Assembly: GCF_002377905.1 (NCBI RefSeq)
Contig: NZ_DFQS01000019.1
Coordinates: forward strand, 1-64,000
From: Psychrobacter sp. UBA3483
GTDB lineage: Bacteria; Pseudomonadota; Gammaproteobacteria; Pseudomonadales; Moraxellaceae
DNA length: 64,000 nucleotides
Direction of reading: 5' to 3'
Part shown: in pieces, positions 56,003 through 64,000 of the stretch
Position numbering within the stretch: position 1 is the stretch's first letter
How the letters are laid out: every line of letters starts with the position of its first letter
Program-made: the position numbers and the translations under genes
The notes under the pieces: model-generated
What the model saw: the letters and a program-made list of their open reading frames with translations, nothing else
What the model was told of the DNA's origin: nothing
Databases searched by the model: none

Positions 56003-56749
56003 GTGTTTGATTTACAAGGATTTGGCGCGCTATTACTAAGCGGCGCTACCGTCACTATAAAGCTTGCGCTGACCAGTTTGGTCATCGGTATGGCGTTAGG
56101 CTTGCTTGGCGCGACGGCCAAGATGTCCAATGTCTGGCTGCTACGTAAGCTTGCGACGGTCTATACTGCCACGATGCGCGGCATCCCTGAGCTGTTATTG
56201 GTGCTGTTTATTTATTACGGCGGCTCGATATTGCTCATGAGTATCCTCAAAAAGTTCGGCTATAACGACTATATCGAGATTAGCGCGTTTTGGGGCGGGG
56301 TCATGGCGTTATCAATTGCCTTTGGTGCGTATGCGACCGAAATTTTTCGCATGTCCATTCAAGAGATTCCAATAGGGCAAAGAGAAGCGGCGCAAGCGAT
56401 TGGCATGCGACCTTTTCAGACATTTTATCGTATTACCTTGCCGCAAGTCTGGCAGATTGCACTGCCAGGTCTCGGCAATTTGTTTTTGGTATTGCTTAAA
56501 GATACGGCCTTGGTGTCGGTCGTCGGTCTCAAAGATATCATGTATCAGTCCTCGCGTGCGGCGCAGTCGACACAGCAGCCGTTTACGTTTTATATGGCAG
56601 CGGCGATTATTTATTTGGGTCTGACCATGTTGATTACCGGTTTTATGATGTGGCTTGAGTGGCGCGCCAATCCAGCAGCGCGTTATGCTAAAAAGCTCAG
56701 CCGTCAAACCCACCATCAAACCACTCAAAGTCAATCGACCATAGGGTAG
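56003..56749 (+). CDS. polar amino acid ABC transporter permease (HisQ/ArtQ-type)
   Basis: Inner-membrane permease, about five helices, of the PAAT family. The ATPase-coupling EAA loop reads REAAQAIGMRPFQTFYRITLPQ. The start is a GTG at 56003; no ATG occurs before the first helix. 248 aa. Thirteen bases separate it from the next permease, with which it should form a heterodimer driven by the ATPase at 51442. Confidence 0.92.
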   Translation: MFDLQGFGALLLSGATVTIKLALTSLVIGMALGLLGATAKMSNVWLLRKLATVYTATMRGIPELLLVLFIYYGGSILLMSILKKFGYNDYIEISAFWGGVMALSIAFGAYATEIFRMSIQEIPIGQREAAQAIGMRPFQTFYRITLPQVWQIALPGLGNLFLVLLKDTALVSVVGLKDIMYQSSRAAQSTQQPFTFYMAAAIIYLGLTMLITGFMMWLEWRANPAARYAKKLSRQTHHQTTQSQSTIG

Positions 56750-56761
56750 AGGAGAGATACT

Positions 56762-57487
56762 ATGGATTGGAATTGGCAGGTCATTTTTGACCATATCCCT
56801 GATTTAATGAGTGGGGCGGTATTGACTGTCCAGCTCGTTGTTTTCTCGGGTATTATTGGGTTGTTTTTTGGTTTGATTTTGGCATTATTACGCCTGTCCA
56901 AAAATTGGCTGGTGCAAGTATTACCATTTTTATATATCTTCTTTTTCCGTGGCACGCCGCTTTTGGTACAGATATTTTTGATTTATTATGGGCTTGGGCA
57001 GTTCGAAGCGGTGCGTAATTCGTTCTTATGGGAGCCGGTACTTAGCCAAGCGTATTGGTGTGCGATTATTGCCTTTACCCTTAATACCAGCGCCTATTTG
57101 GCAGAGATTATTCGCGGTGCAATCCAAAATATTCCTGTGGGCGAGCTTGAAGCCGCCGATGCCATTGGCATGTCAAAATGGCAGAAGCTGACGCGTATTA
57201 CCTTACCGCGTGCTTTTGGTATTGTGATTCCTGCCTACAGTAACGAAGTTATTTTCATGCTAAAGGGAAGTGCGCTGGCATCCACCATTGCTTTGATGGA
57301 TATCACGGGCGTTGCTCGTACGATTAGTGCGCGCACTTATACCTTGATGGAATTGTTCTTTGCGGCCGGTGTCGTTTATCTGCTGCTGTCGTGGGTAATT
57401 TTATTTAGCTTTAGATTGTTTGAAAAACGTATGAATCGTCACGCCAGCTATGTGCCGCCAGACGTGGTTACCAATACCATTCCTTAA
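56762..57487 (+). CDS. polar amino acid ABC transporter permease (HisM/ArtM-type)
   Basis: Second permease of the PAAT importer. EAA loop GELEAADAIGMSKWQKLTRITLPR, five helices, 241 aa. Coupled closely to the first permease gene, and 68 bp before the FAH-family gene. Confidence 0.92.
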   Translation: MDWNWQVIFDHIPDLMSGAVLTVQLVVFSGIIGLFFGLILALLRLSKNWLVQVLPFLYIFFFRGTPLLVQIFLIYYGLGQFEAVRNSFLWEPVLSQAYWCAIIAFTLNTSAYLAEIIRGAIQNIPVGELEAADAIGMSKWQKLTRITLPRAFGIVIPAYSNEVIFMLKGSALASTIALMDITGVARTISARTYTLMELFFAAGVVYLLLSWVILFSFRLFEKRMNRHASYVPPDVVTNTIP

Positions 57488-57555
57488 AAGTAGGCATGGC
57501 AAAATAAAAAAGCTATAGTGGTCATAAATTAAAAAATCGGCCGTAAGGAAATAGT

Positions 57556-58284
57556 ATGAGCTCATCGCCCCATATGTCCATCGCCAACGCTATTATTGGT
57601 AATGTGAAAGAGACTGCTAACAATAGCGATATCAGCATTGATAATAGCGAACGTCTGCGTACCTCTATCGGTAAAGTCGTCTGTGTCGGGCGCAACTATG
57701 CGGCGCATGCAGAGGAGTTGGGCAATGAAGTGCCTAGTGCGCCGATGCTATTTATGAAACCTGCCTCTTCGGTGGTATCTATCCGTCAGGGCATTGAGCG
57801 ACCAAACCCTGCCATCTTTGGCGAAACCCACTATGAAGCTGAGCTTTGTATTCAGCTGGCAACAGACTTATCAAAAGCCACGCTTGAAGAGGCGAAACAA
57901 GCCATTGGCGGCGTGACATTGGGGCTTGATTTGACCTTGCGCGAGCTACAAACTGAGCTGAAAGAAAAGGGTCATCCTTGGGAGCGCGCTAAGTGCTTTG
58001 ATGGCGCTTGTGTGCTTGCTGACTGGCTCGATGCGAATGCCTTTGGCGACTTCAAAAACGTGCATTATCAGCTGAATATTAATAACGAACTTAAGCAAGA
58101 CGGCGATAGCGCCTTGATGCTATTTCCTGTTTATGAGTTATTGGTCAATATCAGTCACGCTTTTAGTTTGCAAGCAGGCGACGTCATTATGACCGGGACA
58201 CCAAGCGGCGTTGGCGCTTTACATGCGGGTGATGTGTTGACGTTAAAACTAGGCGCTCATGAATGGCAGACAGAGGTTAAATAA
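57556..58284 (+). CDS. fumarylacetoacetate hydrolase (FAH) family protein
   Basis: 242-aa FAH-fold metal enzyme. The core starts near residue 38 with GKVVCVGRNYAAHAEELGN, then FMKPASSVV, and the metal ligands in ETHYEAELCIQ (Glu, Glu). MTGTPSGVGAL completes the active site. Members include YcgM-like acylpyruvases and oxaloacetate decarboxylases (FAHD1-like); the substrate cannot be chosen from sequence. Residues 1-36 are a polar leader. It follows the permeases at 68 bp and may be co-transcribed with them. Confidence 0.88.
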   Translation: MSSSPHMSIANAIIGNVKETANNSDISIDNSERLRTSIGKVVCVGRNYAAHAEELGNEVPSAPMLFMKPASSVVSIRQGIERPNPAIFGETHYEAELCIQLATDLSKATLEEAKQAIGGVTLGLDLTLRELQTELKEKGHPWERAKCFDGACVLADWLDANAFGDFKNVHYQLNINNELKQDGDSALMLFPVYELLVNISHAFSLQAGDVIMTGTPSGVGALHAGDVLTLKLGAHEWQTEVK

Positions 58285-58329
58285 GTTTTTAACCAGCTAT
58301 TTAACCTAATTATCTTAATGAATAATACA

Positions 58330-58357
58330 AACCTCAGAGTAAATCTGGGGTTTTTTT
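58330..58357 (+). terminator. terminator after the FAH-family gene
   Basis: Nine-base-pair stem AACCTCAGA (58330-58338) / TCTGGGGTT (58344-58352), 5-base loop, T-run of seven. Confidence 0.88.
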
Positions 58358-58557
58358 ATTTATATCTAGCGCCGTAGTAGTATTTTTATATGCAAATATA
58401 TATCCATATCAGGATATATAGTGATAAAAAACAAACCTTTACGTGCTTGTGAGCATTTTAACCATAAAAATACCTGATAGTTAAATCCTTTTCTTCTGTT
58501 TATGGCATTTACAGGCTAGTATGGCAACTATCCTTAATCGTTTGCTGTAGCAAAACT

Positions 58558-60027
58558 ATGCCCAATCCAAGACCTATAGAAACCATACACGATTTATTTG
58601 CGACCACTCGGCGCCCCTCCGATGATGAATTGGGCGCAAAGGCGGACTTTCATGGCGATGTTTATGAAGCGCTAGCAAAACTTGAGTATATTTATGTCGA
58701 TGAGCTGGTCGCCGAAAATGTCGATAACAGTGTGATAAAACCGCATCAGCCCATCTCCTTAGTTGATTTCTTTGAAGGCTTGGCGCAGCTTGCCACCATG
58801 GGCGTCGTCGAAGTGACGGATATTGTAGAAGCCATCCACCGTGAGATTCTACTGCGTCCTTTGGGGCGGTTTAATAATGGCAATCTTGAGCGCTGGCAGC
58901 GCGGTATCACTGGGCGCATTTATGGTACGGTGCGCCAAGCGATGCAACTGGTCGGCAACAATATCGCCACAGGGCTGCGTTTATATAACACGGTTTTAAA
59001 ACCCAAAAAAATACAACCACTGCCTTTAAACTTACGGCGTATGGTCAATATTCTAAACGGCGTCATGGGCGACCATCTTGTTACCCACCATAATCCGTTG
59101 GCCGTGTCGATGGTGCTATACGATAAAGACAATTATGTACAAAGTGGTGCATTATCGGGGCGGGTGATTGTTTTATGTCATGGGCTTTGTCTGAGTCATT
59201 TAAGTTGGCAAATAGCGGGTGAAAATAATCTCGGTGCTATGCTGAGCCGCAAATTGCCAGACAGTACGGTTTTATATTTGAACTATAATACTGGTCGGCG
59301 TATCTCCAGTAACGGGCGTAGCTTTGCCAAAGTCTTGCAAAATTTGGTCGAAAACAATCCAGACATCACCCAGCTTGATTTAATCGGCCATAGTATGGGT
59401 GGTCTGCTGAGTCGCAGTGCGCTATTTTATGGTAAAGAGCAGGGGTTTAGCTGGGTTAAACGCGTGGGTAATTTGGTGACCTTAGGCACGCCGCATCATG
59501 GCGCAAGTTTGGAGCAGATTGGTAATTTTGTGCAATATAAAATCGCTAAGCTGCCTTTTGCTGGGTCATTGGCGAAACTGGGCGATTTACGTAGCGCTGG
59601 CATTATTGATTTGCGTTATGGCAGTATTCGCGATGCCGATTGGAAGTCTTTAGAAGAGCGCAGTGTGCTACCGGCAGAGTTTCGTCATCCGACGCACCTA
59701 CCGCTGCATGTAAATACTTATCTGGTCGCAGCGGCGTTGATTGAAACCCATTATGAAAATAAAACCACCAGTTTATTGGGTGATGGGCTGGTATCGGTAG
59801 AGTCGGCGCTTGGCGAATATACCAAAGAGCATACACTGAGCGTGCCTGAAGGTCATAAGGCGATATTTTATGGCGTCAATCATATGAATTTAATCTATAA
59901 CGATAGGGTGCTTGAGCAAGTGATTTCTTGGTTATCAGCCAATAAATTAGGTGACGCGCATGACGCCAAATATGGCCTTGATAGCCGTATCTATTCTTAT
60001 CCAATAGATTATGAGGTCGAGATTTAA
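58558..60027 (+). CDS. alpha/beta hydrolase, lipase/esterase-like
   Basis: 489-aa alpha/beta-fold hydrolase. The nucleophile elbow GHSMGG places Ser279. The oxyanion-side strand VIVLCHGLCLSHLSW is near residue 200-215, and LVTLGTPHHGASLEQIG follows the nucleophile, as in PGAP1-like and lipase-type enzymes. An N-terminal region of about 195 residues is helical and of unknown role. No signal peptide or membrane segment is evident. Substrate unknown. It ends at a bidirectional terminator shared with hslO. Confidence 0.82.
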   Translation: MPNPRPIETIHDLFATTRRPSDDELGAKADFHGDVYEALAKLEYIYVDELVAENVDNSVIKPHQPISLVDFFEGLAQLATMGVVEVTDIVEAIHREILLRPLGRFNNGNLERWQRGITGRIYGTVRQAMQLVGNNIATGLRLYNTVLKPKKIQPLPLNLRRMVNILNGVMGDHLVTHHNPLAVSMVLYDKDNYVQSGALSGRVIVLCHGLCLSHLSWQIAGENNLGAMLSRKLPDSTVLYLNYNTGRRISSNGRSFAKVLQNLVENNPDITQLDLIGHSMGGLLSRSALFYGKEQGFSWVKRVGNLVTLGTPHHGASLEQIGNFVQYKIAKLPFAGSLAKLGDLRSAGIIDLRYGSIRDADWKSLEERSVLPAEFRHPTHLPLHVNTYLVAAALIETHYENKTTSLLGDGLVSVESALGEYTKEHTLSVPEGHKAIFYGVNHMNLIYNDRVLEQVISWLSANKLGDAHDAKYGLDSRIYSYPIDYEVEI

Positions 60028-60072
60028 GGGGTAAGACCATAAACATTATTATTAATAAACTCATAAAAACGA

Positions 60073-60103
60073 AAAACCCTCAAGCATGACACTTGAGGGT
60101 TTT
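60073..60103. terminator. bidirectional terminator between the hydrolase and hslO
   Basis: Perfect 12-bp stem, arms 60073-60084 and 60092-60103, 7-base loop, A/T-rich on both sides. Confidence 0.88.
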
Positions 60104-60136
60104 AAATTTTAGGGACGGTAGAAGACAGATGAGAAG

Positions 60137-61114
60137 CTATTCAGCAAAAATCGCGGCCACATCGTCTTTATCAAATTTGTAGACTGCACCGCAAAATCCG
60201 CAGTCCATCTCAAAAACACCGCCTTGCTCATCAATGATATCTAACGCTTCTGTTTCGCCGATTTGCTCGATGGCCATCTCACACTTCTCGCGTGAGCAGG
60301 TGCAGCCAAACGATAACGCTACAGGCTCAGGGGCAACGACTTTTTCTTCGTTATATAAGCGGTACAGAATTTCATTGGCATCAAGCGTGGTCAGCTCTTC
60401 TGCTTTTAGCGTGCGCGTGAGTACACTTAAGCGCGTCCACAAATCATCATCGATACCAGCGTCTTGGTTTTGCTCGACTTCATAGGTCTCGGCTGCGGTA
60501 CGAGGTAGCATTTGTACCAAGATGCCACCCGCCTGCAAGCCGTCTGATGCCAGATTAATCAGCGTTGGAATCTGCGCCGATTGTTTTTGATAATGCGCTA
60601 AACAGTCAGCTAAGTTGTCATGGCTACGCTCAACGATACCCTGATACGGCTCGCCACCATCAGGCTGGATGTTGATGAATAACACACCTTGACCGGTAGC
60701 GCCGAGCTCAGCAAAGGCGTCTTTGGCATGGATCATACTTTCCCACGCTTGCACTTGCTCGTCGGTGTCGCTTTTCCAGCTAGCAAGGGCGCGAATGATG
60801 CCGTCTTGGTCGCATTCTGCCATTGCCCAATTGAGCAAACTGTCGCTATCTGATGATTGCAATTGAATCGATAAGCGACCGTTAATTTTAACGGTACTGA
60901 TGAGTAAGCTTGCCGCCGTCAGCATCTCGCCTAATAAGCGCTTAATGGCCTCAGGATAAGCTTTTTGGGCAATGGTCGTCGCATAACTACGCGATAGGCG
61001 CACCACATCGCCGCGCACCGGTGAGTCTTCGATAAAAAAGCGTTGGCGTACGTCATTATCGCGGTGGCTGCTCGCTTGTTGATCAACATTTGGGACTTGA
61101 GTATCTTGGGTCAT
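60137..61114 (-). CDS. hslO: redox-regulated chaperone Hsp33
   Basis: Cytoplasmic holdase chaperone switched on by oxidative stress. The C-terminal zinc redox centre is complete: Cys271-x-Cys273 and Cys305-x2-Cys308. The N-terminal core begins with RFFIEDSPVRGDVVRLS, and the LLGEMLTAASLL helix and GILVQMLPR strand are typical. 325 aa, longer than the usual ~290 because of a polar N-terminal stretch and a mid-protein expansion. Confidence 0.95.
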   Translation of the reverse strand: MTQDTQVPNVDQQASSHRDNDVRQRFFIEDSPVRGDVVRLSRSYATTIAQKAYPEAIKRLLGEMLTAASLLISTVKINGRLSIQLQSSDSDSLLNWAMAECDQDGIIRALASWKSDTDEQVQAWESMIHAKDAFAELGATGQGVLFINIQPDGGEPYQGIVERSHDNLADCLAHYQKQSAQIPTLINLASDGLQAGGILVQMLPRTAAETYEVEQNQDAGIDDDLWTRLSVLTRTLKAEELTTLDANEILYRLYNEEKVVAPEPVALSFGCTCSREKCEMAIEQIGETEALDIIDEQGGVFEMDCGFCGAVYKFDKDDVAAIFAE

Positions 61115-61432
61115 AGGTCATAACTAGTATTAAGAAGTTGTTAGCTTTATGGGGATTAATGGTTATTTATCAATCATAGCGGCTTGGTTATTGGTTTAAT
61201 TTGAATGATTATTAAACGAAATTTGTAAAATATCAGTCTCATTAAAAAAAGTTTACCCCCGTCGCGCAAATTGTTGTACAGTAACATTAAGTTGCATAGT
61301 GATAACTTAAAGCAACAGCATGGATGCATGACGGAAAAGTTAGCCAAGGACTTATATCAAGTCGAATAATGGTGCAAATACCGTCAAAGTCCCCTCCTAA
61401 TTTTGTGTAAATGTGATAAAAGGATGTATCTC
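61115..61432. other. hslO-gltI divergent intergenic region
   Basis: About 320 bp holding both promoters. A TTGTTG / CATAGT pair near 61270-61300 is a possible sigma-70 promoter for gltI, but weak. Confidence 0.35.
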
Positions 61433-62416
61433 ATGACCTACTTAATCTCTAAACCGCTCACTCTGGTTGCCTTTATGGCGCTTGGTCTAGCAGGCTGCAA
61501 TAATAGCAATCAAACCAACACCGAAGCGTCGCCAGCAGATGGGGCGACGACGACAGAAGCGACAGCAAATACCAACGGTACGCTACAAAAAATCAAAGAA
61601 TCGGGCACTATCGTGGTCGGTCACCGAGACTCTTCTATTCCCTTTTCTTACATCGCTGATGACCCAAATCAGCCGATTGGCTATGCGCACGATTTAGAAA
61701 TGAAAGTGGTCGATGCGGTAAAAGAAAAACTCAATATGCCGGATTTAAAAATCCGTTATAACCTGATTACTTCGCAAACGCGTATTCCGCTGGTGCAAAA
61801 CGGCACGGTTGATTTTGAATGTGGCTCAACCACCAATAACGAAGAGCGCCAAAAACAAGTGGCCTTCTCAAATGGTTTCTTTGAAATTGGTACGCGTTTA
61901 TTGACCAAAAAAGACTCAGGTATTCAAGATTTTGAAGACCTAAAAGGTAAAACTTTGGTCACGACTGCCGGTACGACCTCAGAGCGATACATTCGTGAAT
62001 ACAACGACAAAAATAAAATGGACATCAATGTCATCTCGGCAAAAGACCATGGCGAAGCCTTCCTTATGCTAGAAAATGGTCGTGCTGATGCCTTCATGAT
62101 GGATGATGTCTTGCTCGCTGGCGAAAAAGCCAAAGCCAAAAATCCAGATGAATGGGTGATTGTTGGCACGCCGCAATCGTTTGAGATTTATGGTTGTATG
62201 ATGCGTAAGGATGACCCTGAGTTCAAAGCGGTGGTCGATGAAGCGCTTGCTAATGTCTTTAGCTCAGGCGAAATTAATAGCATTTATGATAAGTGGTTCA
62301 CCAACCCAATTCCGCCAAAAAATGTCAATCTAAACTTTGAGATGTCAGACAATCTAAAAGCTTTAATTGCCAACCCACACGATAGCGCACAGCCAAAAGA
62401 AGCAACCGCTCAGTAA
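61433..62416 (+). CDS. gltI: glutamate/aspartate ABC transporter substrate-binding protein GltI-like
   Basis: Family 3 binding protein of the glutamate/aspartate type, likely a lipoprotein (lipobox LGLAGC). Seen: GTIVVGHRDSSIPFSYI, PIGYAHDLEMKVVDAV, QTRIPLVQNGTVDFECGSTTNNEERQ, and AFMMDDVLLAG. The start at 61433 has AGGA eight bases upstream; frames beginning at 61403 or 61424 add a leader without support. 328 aa. First gene of an operon with two permeases; the ATPase gene probably lies beyond the window. Confidence 0.92.
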   Translation: MTYLISKPLTLVAFMALGLAGCNNSNQTNTEASPADGATTTEATANTNGTLQKIKESGTIVVGHRDSSIPFSYIADDPNQPIGYAHDLEMKVVDAVKEKLNMPDLKIRYNLITSQTRIPLVQNGTVDFECGSTTNNEERQKQVAFSNGFFEIGTRLLTKKDSGIQDFEDLKGKTLVTTAGTTSERYIREYNDKNKMDINVISAKDHGEAFLMLENGRADAFMMDDVLLAGEKAKAKNPDEWVIVGTPQSFEIYGCMMRKDDPEFKAVVDEALANVFSSGEINSIYDKWFTNPIPPKNVNLNFEMSDNLKALIANPHDSAQPKEATAQ

Positions 62417-62509
62417 TGATTGTCCCTCAACATAGCTTGCTGACGCGCTCAGACTGCTGTTTATAAGTCTGGCGCGTTGGCTTTTTACTCATGGCTTGGA
62501 GAGACCATC

Positions 62510-63256
62510 ATGAATTATAGCTGGAACTGGGGTGTGCTCTTTGAGCAAACCGGTATCGGTAATGAGCTTTACTTGCATTGGATGGTGACTGGTCTTGGCT
62601 GGCTGCTATTAATTGGCAGTATCGCTTGGGCGATTGCCATGGTGATTGGTACGGTTTTGGGTATCATGCGTACCTTGCCAAACAAGGGTGCGCGTGCTAT
62701 TGGCACCGCTTATGTGACTTTTTTTCGTAATATTCCTCTTCTCGTACAATTATTCTTTTGGTTTTATATCGCCCCCGGTTGGCTGACGCCTGCGCTACAA
62801 GAGTGGTGGTATAAAGACTTATCGCCCAATACCTCAGCCATGCTGTCCGCCAGTATTGGTTTGGGACTATTTACTGCCGCTCGTATCGTTGAACAGGTGC
62901 GTACCGGTATCGAGTCCTTACCTGAAGGGCAAGTCAATGCCGCCTATGCGCTGGGCTTTACAATTCCGCAGGCGTATAAAGAAGTGCTACTACCGCAGGC
63001 ATTTCGTGTTATTTTGCCACCGCTAAGCTCGGAGCTCACCAACTGCTTTAAAAATGCGTCGGTAGCGTCGCTTGTTGGGGTGATGGAGCTGATTAGCCAA
63101 ACCAAAACCATCAGTGAATATACCCAAAACAGCCTCGAGATTTACACTTATGCGACCATTATTTATCTGGTCTTTAATCTATCGCTCATTGCCATTATGG
63201 GATTGATTGAGCGTAAATTACGAGTACCTGGGCTGATTGCAGGGAGTCAAAAATGA
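62510..63256 (+). CDS. gltJ: glutamate/aspartate ABC transporter permease GltJ-like
   Basis: Inner-membrane permease of the PAAT family with the GltJ signature FFRNIPLLVQLFFWFY and an EAA loop GQVNAAYALGFTIPQAYKEVLLPQ. Five helices, 248 aa. Start at 62510 with GGAG eight bases upstream; an upstream TTG at 62477 is less likely. Its stop overlaps the start of gltK (ATGA). Confidence 0.92.
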   Translation: MNYSWNWGVLFEQTGIGNELYLHWMVTGLGWLLLIGSIAWAIAMVIGTVLGIMRTLPNKGARAIGTAYVTFFRNIPLLVQLFFWFYIAPGWLTPALQEWWYKDLSPNTSAMLSASIGLGLFTAARIVEQVRTGIESLPEGQVNAAYALGFTIPQAYKEVLLPQAFRVILPPLSSELTNCFKNASVASLVGVMELISQTKTISEYTQNSLEIYTYATIIYLVFNLSLIAIMGLIERKLRVPGLIAGSQK

Positions 63257-63924
63257 ATATGATGACCGAACTTGCAACGGCGTATCCGGGCTTGATGGGC
63301 GGTATGCTGACCACCTTAAAAGTATTGTTTCTCGCTATCTTAGGCGGTATTAGCTTAGGCACGGTATTGGCTTTAATGCGCTTGTCCGGCATCAAAGCGC
63401 TAGAAATTCCTGCTAAATTATACGTCAATTACTTTCGTTCTGTGCCGTTACTGCTGGTACTGCTATGGTTTTATTTTGCCGTACCGATGATGTACTTTTG
63501 GATAGCCGGTAAATACCTACAACTCGATACCGCGTTTACCTCGTGTGTTGTCGCCTTTATGATGTTTGAAGCGGCATATTTCTCAGAGGTGGTGCGCGCA
63601 GGTATTCAATCTATCGGTAGTGGGCAGGTGAATGCAGCAAAAGCACTTGGCATGACCTATGGGCAAACCATGCGTTTGGTGATTTTGCCGCAAGCCTTTC
63701 GCAAAATGCTACCGCTGATTTTGCAGCAATGTATTATTTTATTCCAAGATACGACATTGGTTTTTGCTATTGGGTTGACGGATTTTTTCCGCGCCGCTTA
63801 CGTCCGTGGTGAGCTGATGGGCTTACTGACCCCTTATATTTTAGGTGCGGGAGCTGTTTATTTTATTATCAGCCTAAGCGCGTCTATCGGTGTGCAGCAA
63901 TTGCAAAAACGCTTGAGGTTTTAA
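63253..63924 (+). CDS. gltK: glutamate/aspartate ABC transporter permease GltK-like
   Basis: Partner permease, 223 aa, five helices. YFRSVPLLLVLLWFYF and the EAA loop GQVNAAKALGMTYGQTMRLVILPQ are typical of GltK. Overlaps gltJ by four bases, so translation is coupled. Only 76 bp remain to the window edge, where the ATPase gene gltL is expected. Confidence 0.93.
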   Translation: MNMMTELATAYPGLMGGMLTTLKVLFLAILGGISLGTVLALMRLSGIKALEIPAKLYVNYFRSVPLLLVLLWFYFAVPMMYFWIAGKYLQLDTAFTSCVVAFMMFEAAYFSEVVRAGIQSIGSGQVNAAKALGMTYGQTMRLVILPQAFRKMLPLILQQCIILFQDTTLVFAIGLTDFFRAAYVRGELMGLLTPYILGAGAVYFIISLSASIGVQQLQKRLRF

Positions 63925-64000
63925 GGTAAATTTGGCGCAGTACTGTCATAGTAAAATGTGATTTAATAATGATGAAAATAATGTGGTTAGGAGCCAGTGA

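Noticed and set aside
1..64000. CRISPR arrays, insertion sequences, prophage genes, tRNA or rRNA genes
   Set aside because: None seen: no regularly spaced repeats with spacers, no transposase or integrase frames, and no cloverleaf or rRNA-like sequence recognised by eye; a tool search for tRNAs would settle it.

Overview
The window looks like chromosomal core sequence from a cold-adapted gammaproteobacterium of the Moraxellaceae, most likely Psychrobacter. This rests on moderately AT-rich coding DNA, Pseudomonas/Acinetobacter-like gene neighbourhoods (engB with cytochromes c5/c4; rnfH-bamE against fur; pilTU against yggS), both dimeric and monomeric NADP isocitrate dehydrogenases, and strongly Psychrobacter-like protein sequences. 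The genus call is inference from sequence style, not from a search. I saw no rRNA, tRNA, CRISPR array, insertion sequence, integrase or prophage gene.

Layout, left to right. 0-9 kb: ribosome-assembly GTPase engB (minus), periplasmic cytochromes c5 and c4, a transporter-like membrane protein coupled to rnfH, bamE facing rnfH and divergent from fur, then the twitching ATPases pilT-pilU (minus) divergent from the PLP protein yggS. 9-23 kb: a CNNM/CBS (CorC-like) protein, glutamine-dependent NAD synthetase, an AI-2E-family permease, pdxB, epmA, a small SDR, purE / purK-yaiI, a metallophosphatase and a rhomboid protease. 23-28 kb: two tandem paralogues with an uncharacterised N-terminal domain, one internal membrane anchor and a periplasmic domain; only the second carries an OmpA peptidoglycan-binding domain. 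nagZ (minus) follows. 28-36 kb: the tail-specific protease prc, slyD, an M61-type peptidase, a double-DUF305 lipoprotein and rluE. 36-41 kb: icd (dimeric), a small K+-channel-like protein and icd2 (monomeric). 41-51 kb: a FemAB-like acyltransferase, ubiC, glyA, a ZIP metal transporter, gltS, a cold-shock/RNase gene with its barstar inhibitor, proA and a small lipoprotein. 51-64 kb: a polar amino-acid ABC system (ATPase, three tandem binding proteins, two permeases), an FAH-family enzyme, an alpha/beta hydrolase, hslO, and the start of a second, glutamate/aspartate-type ABC operon (gltI-gltJ-gltK) that runs off the right edge.

Themes: amino-acid uptake and metabolism (two ABC systems, gltS, glyA, proA), envelope and peptidoglycan maintenance (bamE, prc, nagZ, the OmpA-like pair, rhomboid), and cofactor and purine synthesis (nadE, pdxB, ubiC, purEK). 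Most transcription units are short and end in clear hairpin-plus-U terminators, several of which sit between convergent genes.

The most unusual item is the two-gene unit at 47756-48908. One protein joins a cytoplasmic cold-shock domain, a membrane anchor and an intact RNase Sa-type ribonuclease domain; a barstar-like inhibitor starts one base after its stop codon. Other items worth attention are the OmpA-like pair, an 81-bp palindromic MITE-like element at 38430-38510, 11-bp direct repeats upstream of the first OmpA-like gene, and a group of inverted repeats in the long icd leader.
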